50,734 bases of DNA, taken from Chloroflexota bacterium (GTDB lineage: Bacteria; Chloroflexota; Dormibacteria; Aeolococcales; Aeolococcaceae). The stretch lies in assembly GCA_005880985.1 (NCBI GenBank), contig VBIQ01000025.1:1-50734 (forward strand), in the 5' to 3' direction. Of this stretch, positions 39,412 through 47,367 are shown one piece after another (within the stretch, counting starts at the first letter, position 1; each line of letters starts with the position of its first letter). A program made the translations under genes and the position numbers. The notes below the pieces were generated by a model. The model searched no databases, was not told where the DNA came from, and was given only the letters and a program-made list of their open reading frames with translations.

Positions 39412-39831
39412 CTTTTACAAGGTTGTGTTCCCAGGCCCGCCTTGAGGCGGCGCGCGCCCCGGTACGCAGCTGGGCCGGAAGGGAAGTTTACTCGGCAATC
39501 GCTCAAGCCTCTGAAGTCCGTAACACGGACCACGACTGCCCGCCGCCTGTCAGCCTCCATGCCAACGCGGTGCGGCAACCTGGCGGCTTGAGGGTCCTGC
39601 TGGCGAAGCGAGGCAGGAACGAACAGGTGCTCCGATCTCAATGCCGGACACGATCGGCAGCCCCTACGCCGACCTCCGCCTATTGCCCATCGATACGGGC
39701 ACCCAAAGCCGCAACGGGCCTGCGTGGCCGCCCGATCATTTGGATTGTCGTCGTGAGGGCACGCACCATCAAGATCATACGGGCTGCGCGCCCTCGGCAT
39801 GCCATCATGAGCGCTCGTGTACCATAGGATC
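39412..39831. other. Gap between higBA and the TIR-like operon
   Basis: No gene. A long minus-strand frame overlaps it but is Arg/Ala/Pro-rich without motifs. The promoter for the plus-strand operon at 39832 should be here; the repeated GGGCTGCGCGCCCTC/CATGCCATCATGAG stretch near 39780-39810 offers no clear hexamers. Confidence 0.35.
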
Positions 39832-40317
39832 ATGAGCGATCTGGGGCCAATGATCGCGGGCGGGCAGAACTCGGCGCCGGCCACGCCGGCCGCGATACGC
39901 CAGCTCGTGGAGGCCCAGGCTGCGATGCTCGTCGCCGTCGCAACTGGCGGGCCGCGAATCGAGGACGTCAACGCCGAATACCAGGATCGGCGGGCGCTTC
40001 TTGAACGCGGCCTGCGCCGGCTAGGGATTGAGCCGCCATTCCCCTGGCGCGATATGTGGGCGTGGTACGGCCACTGGTCGCAGCGCCTCGGCTCCTACGC
40101 CTCTCGACGTTGCTTCATTGCCGAGCTGGCGGCTCCCGTCCTCGACCGTCTCGACGAGCTAGAGGCCGGGGCGGTGATTGATGATCCGGGTAGGCCGGAT
40201 CCGGCTGCCGCCTGGGCCCAACTAGAGGCCCGCCTCACCGCCCTGAAGGGCGAGCTGGCCGGGGACTCCACCCAGGATGACTGCAAGACGTGGGGCGTCG
40301 TGCGCGGGAGATCCTGA
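39832..40317 (+). CDS. Unknown protein of 161 residues, first gene of the TIR-like operon
   Basis: Starts at an ATG at 39832 with AGG eight bases upstream. It is helical throughout: AAIRQLVEAQAAMLVAVATGG, DRRALLERGLRRLG, a Trp-rich patch PFPWRDMWAWYGHW and AAWAQLEARLTALKGEL. No catalytic motif, signal or membrane helix. Its end overlaps the next small gene by 28 bases, and that gene overlaps the TIR-like gene by four, so the three form a coupled operon. It could be an adaptor or regulator. Confidence 0.65.
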   Translation: MSDLGPMIAGGQNSAPATPAAIRQLVEAQAAMLVAVATGGPRIEDVNAEYQDRRALLERGLRRLGIEPPFPWRDMWAWYGHWSQRLGSYASRRCFIAELAAPVLDRLDELEAGAVIDDPGRPDPAAAWAQLEARLTALKGELAGDSTQDDCKTWGVVRGRS

Positions 40318-40586
40318 TCGACTTGGCCGCCCTCGTGTTCACCGACGACCTCGTAGATCCTCGAGCGCTCGCCCCCAAGAAGGCCGACGCCAAGGCCCGA
40401 CTTCACATCTTCCTCGACGCCCACGCCACCGGAGCCGCCCATGCGGAACTTCGCCAACTGGTACGCACCGTGTGGGATCTCGCACAGAAGGTCACCCATT
40501 CGGAAGACGTCGGCCGCGTAGATGCTTTTGCGGTGTCTCAGGCGACAGTGTTCCTCGTCCGCGTGTTCGGGGAGCTGGCTCAATGA
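40290..40586 (+). CDS. Small helical protein, second gene of the TIR-like operon
   Basis: Ninety-eight residues from a GTG at 40290 inside the end of the previous gene. All-helical pattern: REILIDLAALVF, KKADAKARLHIFLDAHA, AELRQLVRTVWDLAQKVTHS and DAFAVSQATVFLVRVFGELAQ. Stop and next start share ATGA at 40583-40586. Such small helical partners often bind or restrain an effector, but nothing proves this here. The frame is clean and has no rival on the other strand. Confidence 0.65.
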   Translation: MGRRAREILIDLAALVFTDDLVDPRALAPKKADAKARLHIFLDAHATGAAHAELRQLVRTVWDLAQKVTHSEDVGRVDAFAVSQATVFLVRVFGELAQ

Positions 40587-42523
40587 GTGATGCGTCCTCG
40601 GTAGACGCCCGCGAGTCGGACGACTCCCCGCTCACCCTCGCGGAAGCCTCTGAGCGCCACGGCATTAGCGCGCCCACCTTGCGGCGGCTATGCGACACGG
40701 GGCAGCTGAGGTGCACCCGCGAGGGCCGGGGATGGCGGGTTCGCGCCTCAGATGTGGAGCGCTACCTCCTCACCCGCCGTCCGCCCGGCAATCCAGCGAC
40801 CGTGGTGCGGCTGGAAGGGCCAGCGCCAAACCCACGCCTTCGTGATGCCATTGGCTGGGTATTCTCGGTGGCCGTTGCGGGTACCCGCTCACAAGTGTCG
40901 ATCTGGCTTACGAACGACCTCGTTGCAACCCTAACCGACGAACACGACGTACGTGAACTTGTCGTTGGTGCAGCCGAGGTTCTCGTGCAAGAGGCGCTCT
41001 TGGAGCGCGAGCATCTCCCATTGGAGTATGAAATTACACTCGTCAGCCGCGATCGCGCCACACTTCTACGCGCCGCGGGTGCGGGTCCCGAGTACTACAC
41101 AACGGCTGAGGCTCCGATCGAAGCAGGTGTCGTAATTCGCCGCGAGTTTGGTGCGCTTGACTTTGCCCGCGACGCACTTTGGCCAGGCGACACGTTGGCG
41201 GACACCCCCGCCGGGTACGAGGACGTCGTTGTTGAGACGTGGACCGCTGGGGCTAGGCGTTACGTGCGAACAGTTAGAGTCGCGCTTGACGCTAGCGCGG
41301 ATCGTAGGCGAGCCTCCATGGTCCGCTCGGCCTGCGATGCATATCTGGTGCGCTGCGCAAGAACAGGGCAGCGGCCCGCCAGCTGGCTTCCTGGTGTAGT
41401 CGAGCGGGTAGAGGCATTAAACCTAGCGCAACAACGCGTACTCCAAACCACGTATGAGTTCTTTGACGAGCACGGTGAATGGCCGACGTTCAAGCATGTG
41501 GCCGCGATCCTCGAACGTGACTATGAGATCGACATCGAAGAAGTCCTCCCCGCTCTTCCTCGGCAGTATCTATATGGATACCCCGAGGGGTACCGCCCCG
41601 ACGAGCGCGTAATTCTGAGCATCGCTGGTTTGGCTCAATGTTCCGGCGCCGGTCCTGACGTGGACCTCTATATGCAGGTATTGAGATGGCTTGTAGATAG
41701 GCGACGGGTACTCATTTCCGACCCGGAGACCTCAGAGCAGGACCTCCGGGTGGCAAGCGGCGAGCTAGCCCATGTCCTCCCGGACTCCCTCGAGCAACCT
41801 GACATCGCACTTCGCAAGATCTATCAGCTACTTCAACAGGAAATGCACGTGTGGACCAGCATGGGGACAAACGGCGTGTCGTCATGGTCAATGACACTCG
41901 CTCCAGCGATACGACGGTACCGGGGCCTCTCCTCGTTCGGCGAATATCTGGAGAAGTCGGGGAGGTTGGACCCGCAACCTTCGCTGTGGCGAAGTGCGGT
42001 AGGTACTGGGCTCACTGCGCAAACCTTGGCGTGGCTCACGCAGACCACTTCGAGAGAGAGCGCCGCGCGTTCAGAGCGAACCACTTCCGAGGCCGTTGGC
42101 ACGCGTCCAGACACATTGCCAGTGACGCCCACAATCTTCGTATTGATGCCCTTCGCCTCCGCCTTCGACGACGTGTACCGCGCCGTCAAGGACGCCTGTA
42201 CCTCCCTGGGTCCGAGTCTGAACGCCCGCTGCTACCGGGCTGATGACATTTCAACGCCAGGCCGTATTACCCAGCAGATCGTCGACGCCATTCGAGAAGC
42301 CGATCTCATCATCGCGGACATGACGAACAACAACAGCAATGTGCTGTTTGAGGTCGGCTATGCCGACGCACTCGACAAGCCTATAATCGCCTTAAATCAG
42401 GAGATCGATGCGGCGCCATTCGACATCCGCGACTGGCGCCAGCTCTCCTACAGTATCGATGAGCTAGCTGACCTTCGGAAGCGACTTGTCGCGTCCCTCC
42501 TAGAAACGCTCCCCACCCGTTAG
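40583..42523 (+). CDS. Excisionase-type HTH protein with a C-terminal TIR/nucleoside-deoxyribosyltransferase-like domain
   Basis: 646 residues. Residues 15-62 are a MerR/Xis-type helix-turn-helix (LTLAEASERHGISAPTLRRLCDTGQLRCTREGRGWRVRASDVERYL), which is unusual in an effector. The middle 400 residues are unknown, mixed strand and helix. The last 120 residues form a Rossmann-type domain: IFVLMPFASAFDDVYRAVKDAC, CYRADDISTPGRITQQIVDAI, ADLIIADMTNNNSNVLFEVGYADALDKPIIAL and PFDIRDWRQLSYS. The Glu in NVLFEVGYA matches the catalytic Glu shared by TIR-like NADases and nucleoside deoxyribosyltransferases. It overlaps the upstream gene (ATGA), and the PD-(D/E)XK gene follows 69 bases later. A DNA-sensing, NAD- or nucleotide-cleaving immune protein is the working guess. 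Confidence 0.85.
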   Translation: MSDASSVDARESDDSPLTLAEASERHGISAPTLRRLCDTGQLRCTREGRGWRVRASDVERYLLTRRPPGNPATVVRLEGPAPNPRLRDAIGWVFSVAVAGTRSQVSIWLTNDLVATLTDEHDVRELVVGAAEVLVQEALLEREHLPLEYEITLVSRDRATLLRAAGAGPEYYTTAEAPIEAGVVIRREFGALDFARDALWPGDTLADTPAGYEDVVVETWTAGARRYVRTVRVALDASADRRRASMVRSACDAYLVRCARTGQRPASWLPGVVERVEALNLAQQRVLQTTYEFFDEHGEWPTFKHVAAILERDYEIDIEEVLPALPRQYLYGYPEGYRPDERVILSIAGLAQCSGAGPDVDLYMQVLRWLVDRRRVLISDPETSEQDLRVASGELAHVLPDSLEQPDIALRKIYQLLQQEMHVWTSMGTNGVSSWSMTLAPAIRRYRGLSSFGEYLEKSGRLDPQPSLWRSAVGTGLTAQTLAWLTQTTSRESAARSERTTSEAVGTRPDTLPVTPTIFVLMPFASAFDDVYRAVKDACTSLGPSLNARCYRADDISTPGRITQQIVDAIREADLIIADMTNNNSNVLFEVGYADALDKPIIALNQEIDAAPFDIRDWRQLSYSIDELADLRKRLVASLLETLPTR

Positions 42524-42592
42524 CGTCTGTAGGATGTCCGTACACGCGCCAGCGCTGCACTGGATAAAGTTCGGCGTCATGAAGTGTTCTGG

Positions 42593-43741
42593 ATGACCAA
42601 CCGGGAGGAAGAACGGGACGAGGAGCCCGCACGAGTCGTTATCCCCCGGGTTCTCGATCTTGGCCTTGCCGATGACAGGGTGACCTTTCTAGAGGCGTGT
42701 CTTCACCTGCCAAAGCTCCACGAGCTCGCACTGGAATCTCTTGGTGATTACGTGCGGTGGTTCGTCGCACCGGAATGGCGAACTGTGCACAGTGGCGGCA
42801 TTGTCAGCGGCCCGTATGCCAAGGGTACTCGTCAGGCCACCGGCTCAACCATTGAACACATGCTGCGCACGACAACCATGCTCCGTGGCCTACAACACTG
42901 CAAAGGGTTCGACCGCGTGCTTGCCAGCCTGAACAATCCGACCCAAGTCAACTCTGTCATGTTTGAAGTGGAGGCGGCGACATGGTGCGCCACGAGAGCG
43001 GTGCATCGAGAGCTGGTCTTCTCGCCTCCTGTGCAGAGGACGAGCGGCGTTAAGTATCCCGACTTCCTATGGCAGACCGCGCTTGGCGACTTGTACTGCG
43101 AGTGCAAGAGGGCGAATCTCTGGCAACGCCGGGAGGTGCGGCGTCTGACGGCGCTTGCGGACGTGTTGGTGCAAGCGATGGGCGACAAGGGTGCGTGGCC
43201 CGACACGCTGCGCATTGACGTGCTTATTGAAGGTAGCCTAGGTCGCAATCCCGATAAGCGGTTGCGCGCCGCAGTGCGAGGATTATCGGATGCGGGGCGT
43301 CGAGGCGCCCATCCTGCGGCAGTGCTCGATGGCTCGATTACCGCGACGCTCCGACAGCGGAAGGACGCTCCAATAATGCCAGGCGACGCTGTCACCATCA
43401 ATCAAATCCTCGTTGACAGCGACAGACCGGTGCGCATGGATGCGCATAGCGCCCACCTTACCATTACAAGAGACCTTGCAGCGACACGAGCGCGGCTCCT
43501 GGGAGGACTCGTCCGAGAGGCTCAAATGCAGCTTCCCCAGGATGGTCCTGGAGCGGTCTTCGTTGACATGCCAGGAGCCGATGCTTCCGCAAACCGCCTC
43601 AGGGGGATGCTTGCCCATCCCGCCCACAAGAACGTCGTCTGGACGTGTGTGTCGACGGCGGACCAAATGTTATGGGCCGTGTGGCGCGATGACCAGCCAT
43701 TTGACGGTCGCCTCCTACGTGCTCACGATGCACCCGCATGA
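42593..43741 (+). CDS. PD-(D/E)XK nuclease-like protein downstream of the TIR-like gene
   Basis: 382 residues from an ATG at 42593 (a GTG at 42584 is possible). After an N-terminal helical region (TFLEACLHLPKLHELALESLGDYVRWF) comes a nuclease-like core: Glu127 in MFEVEAATWCATRAV, Asp157 in VKYPDFLW and Glu170-Cys-Lys172 in LYCECKRA, the E-D-ExK order. The C-terminal half (QILVDSDRP, PGAVFVDMPGADASANRLRGMLAHPAHKNVVWTCVS) looks like the end of the same kind of domain seen in DNA-damage or defence nucleases. It lies 69 bases after the TIR-like gene on the same strand. Together they suggest a bipartite system with one DNA-cutting and one nucleotide-cutting arm, which is inference. Confidence 0.8.
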   Translation: MTNREEERDEEPARVVIPRVLDLGLADDRVTFLEACLHLPKLHELALESLGDYVRWFVAPEWRTVHSGGIVSGPYAKGTRQATGSTIEHMLRTTTMLRGLQHCKGFDRVLASLNNPTQVNSVMFEVEAATWCATRAVHRELVFSPPVQRTSGVKYPDFLWQTALGDLYCECKRANLWQRREVRRLTALADVLVQAMGDKGAWPDTLRIDVLIEGSLGRNPDKRLRAAVRGLSDAGRRGAHPAAVLDGSITATLRQRKDAPIMPGDAVTINQILVDSDRPVRMDAHSAHLTITRDLAATRARLLGGLVREAQMQLPQDGPGAVFVDMPGADASANRLRGMLAHPAHKNVVWTCVSTADQMLWAVWRDDQPFDGRLLRAHDAPA

Positions 43742-44028
43742 AATGCATGCGGCATCGCGCGGGTGCATACTTGATAGCGATCGGGAGCACTGGTCGGCTA
43801 CGTTGCCCCTCGATGGCCCTCCGGTCCCGTGGGGATCTCCACTGGGTGGTTTGCTGACCTTAGTCGGTTCGGAATTCCGGTCGCCTTACCACCAGAACCC
43901 CGAAATACGCAATTACTTTGCGTCCATAGCTGGGTCATAGACACTCCATCCGCGCACGGCCTGTGCGTATAGTCTGCTGACTTCATCCAGTAGGGGATGC
44001 GGGGCTTCCGTGGGCCACCTGTTCACGG

Positions 44029-46809
44029 ATGATGACGGTGCACAAGATCGCAGGGATCGACGCCTGCGGCTACGCGAGCTATCTGGCGTCGCGCGATGGT
44101 GCGTGCCGTCGGGGAGATTACTACCTGGGCCGCGAGGGACAGCAGGCAGAAGCGCCGGGGACGTGGCACGGGCGCGGCGCCGAGGAGCTCGGTCTCGAGC
44201 GTGAGGTTTCCCGCGACACACTGCTGAAGACGTGGGAGGGAAAGGACCCCGGGACGGGGGAAATCGTGGTGCGCCGCAGCGCCAGCGGTGACCATGTCGC
44301 GGCAGTCGACTGCACCTTCAGCGCCCCAAAGTCGGTGTCAGTCACGTGGGCTCTAGCGGATGAGCCTACCAGGACGGCGATCGAGGCGGTCCAGGACCGG
44401 GCCGTTATCACGGCCATCGACCACATCGAGGCAACCGTACCCCTCCTCCGCCGGCGAGTTGACGGTGAGATCCGCCACGAGGTCGCTGGTGGACTGGTCG
44501 CGGCACGCTTCCGTCACCACACATCCCGTTTATCTGCCGAGCAGCAGGCCCGTGGGGAGGCGCCCGATCCACAGCTCCACGACCACGTGGCCATCGCCAA
44601 CATGGCGCTGCGTGACCCGTCCGCCCGCTCCACCTCGGGCCGCTGGGCGGCGATCGACAGCCGCGAGCTCTACCGAGTCGCCGCAGAGGCCGGGGCCGTG
44701 TATCGGGCCGAGCTGGCCGGGGGCCTGCAAGCCCTCGGATATCCCGTCCTCCGCGAGGGACGGTATGTCGAGCTGGCGGGTATTTCGGCCCACGTCCGTG
44801 AGGCGTTTTCGGCCCGAGCCGTGGAGGTGGAAGCGGCCGTAGCAGGGTTTGTGGCCGAGCATGGCCGGCGCCCGCGGGACGACGAACTGAAGGACCTGGT
44901 GGTCCGGTCGCGGCACGCCAAGGCCGCTGAGTCCGGTCCAGCGTTCTCGCAGTGGCAGGCGCGCGCCCGGGCGGCGGGGGTGGACCCCAGGGACTTCGCC
45001 CGTCCCCCGGGCGCGCCGGCTCGGCCGCTCGAGCCGGCGCTGGCTCTGGCGCAAGTCATCGCCGAGCTGACCGGGCCGGCGAGCCCGTACGCCCTCACCC
45101 GCACCAGCGCGACCTTCGATACCCGCCAGCTGCGCATCGCCGTGGCCGAGGCGGCGCAGGGCCGCCTGCCGGGCAGCCAGGTGGAACCGCTCATCGCGGT
45201 TGTCCAGGCGTCGCCCCAGCTGGTCCAGCTGACCGAGTGCCACTGGACGACCCAGCCCATGCTCGATGCGGAGCGGGAGGTGGTGGCCGCGGTCGCGCGC
45301 CGCGCCGCGCGTCGGGATGGCGCCCTCCCCTGCCCCTTGGTGGATCGCGCAGTGACCCAGGCACGCGTCCCGCTGTCGGCGGGGCAGCAGGCCGCGGTGC
45401 GCACCCTGTCCGGCCCCGAGGGGATCGGGCTTCTGGTTGCTCCCGCGGGGGCCGGCAAGGGCGAGGTGCTTCGGGTGGTGGCCGAGGCACACCGGGAGGC
45501 CGGATATCGGGTCATCGCCCTGGCGGTCGCCGGCGACACCGCCCAGCGGCTGGCGGGCGAGACCGAGGCCGACGTGGGAGCAACCGTCGACTCCTTCGTC
45601 CACCGCGTGACGACCGGCCGGCTCGTCGTCGGCCAGAGCGATCTGGTCGTGGTCGACGAGGCGGGCGTGGTCGAGACCTGGCGTTGGCAGGCCCTGCTGC
45701 GCAGCACCGGCGCGGCCAGGCTCATCGCCGCCGGCGACAGTCGGCAGCTCTCCCCCATCGAGGCCGGTGGTCTGTGGCCGCTGCTGGAACGCCAGGTGCC
45801 CACGACAGAGCTCACTGAGAACTACCGAGCGCGCCAGCCCTGGGCTCGGGACGCCTGGGCGGCGCTTCGTCAGGGTCGCGGCCTGACCGCTCTCGAGGAG
45901 TTCGAGCGGCGCGGGCAGATCGTCATCAGCGACACCCGGCTGGAGGCGCGGCGGGCGGCGGTCGACCACTGGGATCGGGATCGCCGGGAGGGGGCCCGGG
46001 AGGGTCGGGGAGCCGAGCACTACCTCTTGCTCACCGATAGCAGCAACGCCGAGGTCGACGCCCTCAACCGGGCCGCCCAGCGGCGGCGTCTGGCGGCCGG
46101 CGAGCTGGGCTTCGCGACCCTGGCGGTCACCACGCCGGAGGCCGAGGGGCGACGGGGGCGGCTCGAGGACCTGCACACGGGCGACCTCGTCCACTTCACC
46201 CGGGCGGTCTACCTGGACGGTGACGCCCGCCGGGTCGAAAACGGCAGCAGGGGCGTGCTGGTCGGCGTTGATCCGGAGCGGCGCACGGCAGACGTCCGAC
46301 TTCCAAACCGGGAGGTCAGTCTCGACGAGGCGAACCTGGACGCTCTCCGCCTCGGCTACGCGCAGCACGTCTATGCCGCCCAGGGACGAACCGTCGAGCG
46401 GGCCTACGTGGTCACCGGCGGGTGGCAGACCGACCGGGAGACGAGCTACGTCGGCATCTCCCGTGCCCGAGACGCGTCGTATGTGTTCGCGGACCTGTCC
46501 TCACTCGACGCCGAGCCAGGCGAGCGGGAGGCCGCAATGGCTGAGCTCGCGAGCAGGGTGGGGATCAGCCGTGCCAAGAGTGCGGCGCTGGCCACGGACG
46601 CCGGCGACAGAGTCGCCGAGTCTGCAACTGCCGAGACGACCGCGCTGTCGGCCCGAGAGCGATGGGAGGCGCTGAAGAGCACCTACCGAGACCAACGCCT
46701 GAGGCGTGAGGCGGACCCGAGGACGCCAAGGCGAGAGGATCTCGTCGCCCAGCGGATCGAGGAAGAACGACTGCGTTGGTATGAGCACGACTGCGAGCGA
46801 AAGCGCTGA
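44029..46809 (+). CDS. MobF-type relaxase fused to a RecD-like helicase (TrwC/TraI/TraA-like)
   Basis: This enzyme nicks DNA at a transfer origin and unwinds the strand for conjugation. Residues 1-300 are a TrwC-type HUH relaxase: DYYLGREGQQAEAPGTWHGRGAEELGL (Tyr near 27-28), CTFSAPKSVSVTWAL and the metal-binding LHDHVAIANMA. Residues about 455-850 are a superfamily-1 helicase: VAPAGAGKGEV (Walker A, 470-480), VVVDEAGVV, LIAAGDSRQLSPIEAGG, TELTENYRA and TSYVGISRARDASYVF. The Walker A ends GKG where GKT or GKS is normal, which may weaken ATP binding. At 926 residues it is near the usual length. A basic C-terminus follows. No mating-pair genes are present in the window, so the element is mobilisable or its transfer genes lie outside. 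Confidence 0.93.
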   Translation: MMTVHKIAGIDACGYASYLASRDGACRRGDYYLGREGQQAEAPGTWHGRGAEELGLEREVSRDTLLKTWEGKDPGTGEIVVRRSASGDHVAAVDCTFSAPKSVSVTWALADEPTRTAIEAVQDRAVITAIDHIEATVPLLRRRVDGEIRHEVAGGLVAARFRHHTSRLSAEQQARGEAPDPQLHDHVAIANMALRDPSARSTSGRWAAIDSRELYRVAAEAGAVYRAELAGGLQALGYPVLREGRYVELAGISAHVREAFSARAVEVEAAVAGFVAEHGRRPRDDELKDLVVRSRHAKAAESGPAFSQWQARARAAGVDPRDFARPPGAPARPLEPALALAQVIAELTGPASPYALTRTSATFDTRQLRIAVAEAAQGRLPGSQVEPLIAVVQASPQLVQLTECHWTTQPMLDAEREVVAAVARRAARRDGALPCPLVDRAVTQARVPLSAGQQAAVRTLSGPEGIGLLVAPAGAGKGEVLRVVAEAHREAGYRVIALAVAGDTAQRLAGETEADVGATVDSFVHRVTTGRLVVGQSDLVVVDEAGVVETWRWQALLRSTGAARLIAAGDSRQLSPIEAGGLWPLLERQVPTTELTENYRARQPWARDAWAALRQGRGLTALEEFERRGQIVISDTRLEARRAAVDHWDRDRREGAREGRGAEHYLLLTDSSNAEVDALNRAAQRRRLAAGELGFATLAVTTPEAEGRRGRLEDLHTGDLVHFTRAVYLDGDARRVENGSRGVLVGVDPERRTADVRLPNREVSLDEANLDALRLGYAQHVYAAQGRTVERAYVVTGGWQTDRETSYVGISRARDASYVFADLSSLDAEPGEREAAMAELASRVGISRAKSAALATDAGDRVAESATAETTALSARERWEALKSTYRDQRLRREADPRTPRREDLVAQRIEEERLRWYEHDCERKR

Positions 46810-46815
46810 GTTGAT

Positions 46816-46847
46816 GCTGCTCCCAAAGCATAGCTTTGGGGAGCAGC
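46816..46847 (+). terminator. Strong hairpin just after the relaxase gene
   Basis: GCTGCTCCCAAAGC (46816-46829) pairs with GCTTTGGGGAGCAGC (46833-46847) around a three-base loop, with one bulged G. It starts seven bases past the stop. No T-run follows, so if it ends transcription it does so without the classical tail; it could also protect the 3' end or belong to a transfer site. Confidence 0.5.
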
Positions 46848-47367
46848 AACGATGGTGTGTCAAAGCGAGAGGCTCGCAAACGCGAGGACGTGGCGACCTA
46901 TGGTGGTCGATGAGCTATCTGGGCGGACTACGACAAGGCGCAGCTGGCGCGACTAGTGCGGCCGAGCCGAGCGCAGCTATGGCGATGCCGACGTGCTGTG
47001 CCCAGCGTGTGGGATCGCGCTCGAATAAGGGCCGGTGAAGCGCCGAGGTGTGGGGTGTGGCACCGAGTCAGGCAAGCCATCCGGGTGCATGGCGTGCCAG
47101 AGCCCCGTCGGCGTCGCGCGTCATTTGGGTAGCCGACTGTAGTTTCCCTGGCAGCACGGTGTGGTTAAGGGCAGTGAGCGCCTGGATTAGGAGCGATTGC
47201 GCACTTTGATTTCGGCCTTAACCCTGGGCCTTGACCCCTCTTCGCGGACACTCTGACCATGCCACCCGGCCCCCGAAGAACCAAGAAGAGTCTGAGTGTG
47301 GCTGCGATGGCTCGCTGAAGCCACGGTCCGTATCGACCGGTTCGCCGTCCCCAGTTCGGAGAATGCC
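46848..47367. other. Gap between relaxase and GMC oxidoreductase genes
   Basis: No gene with motifs was found. It is the best place in the window to look for a transfer origin, given the relaxase next door, but no nick-site consensus could be identified. The promoter of the oxidoreductase gene should lie near 47200-47350. Confidence 0.35.

Noticed and set aside
44530..46368. 612-residue minus-strand frame inside the relaxase
   Set aside because: Shadow of the relaxase-helicase, which has complete motifs on the plus strand.
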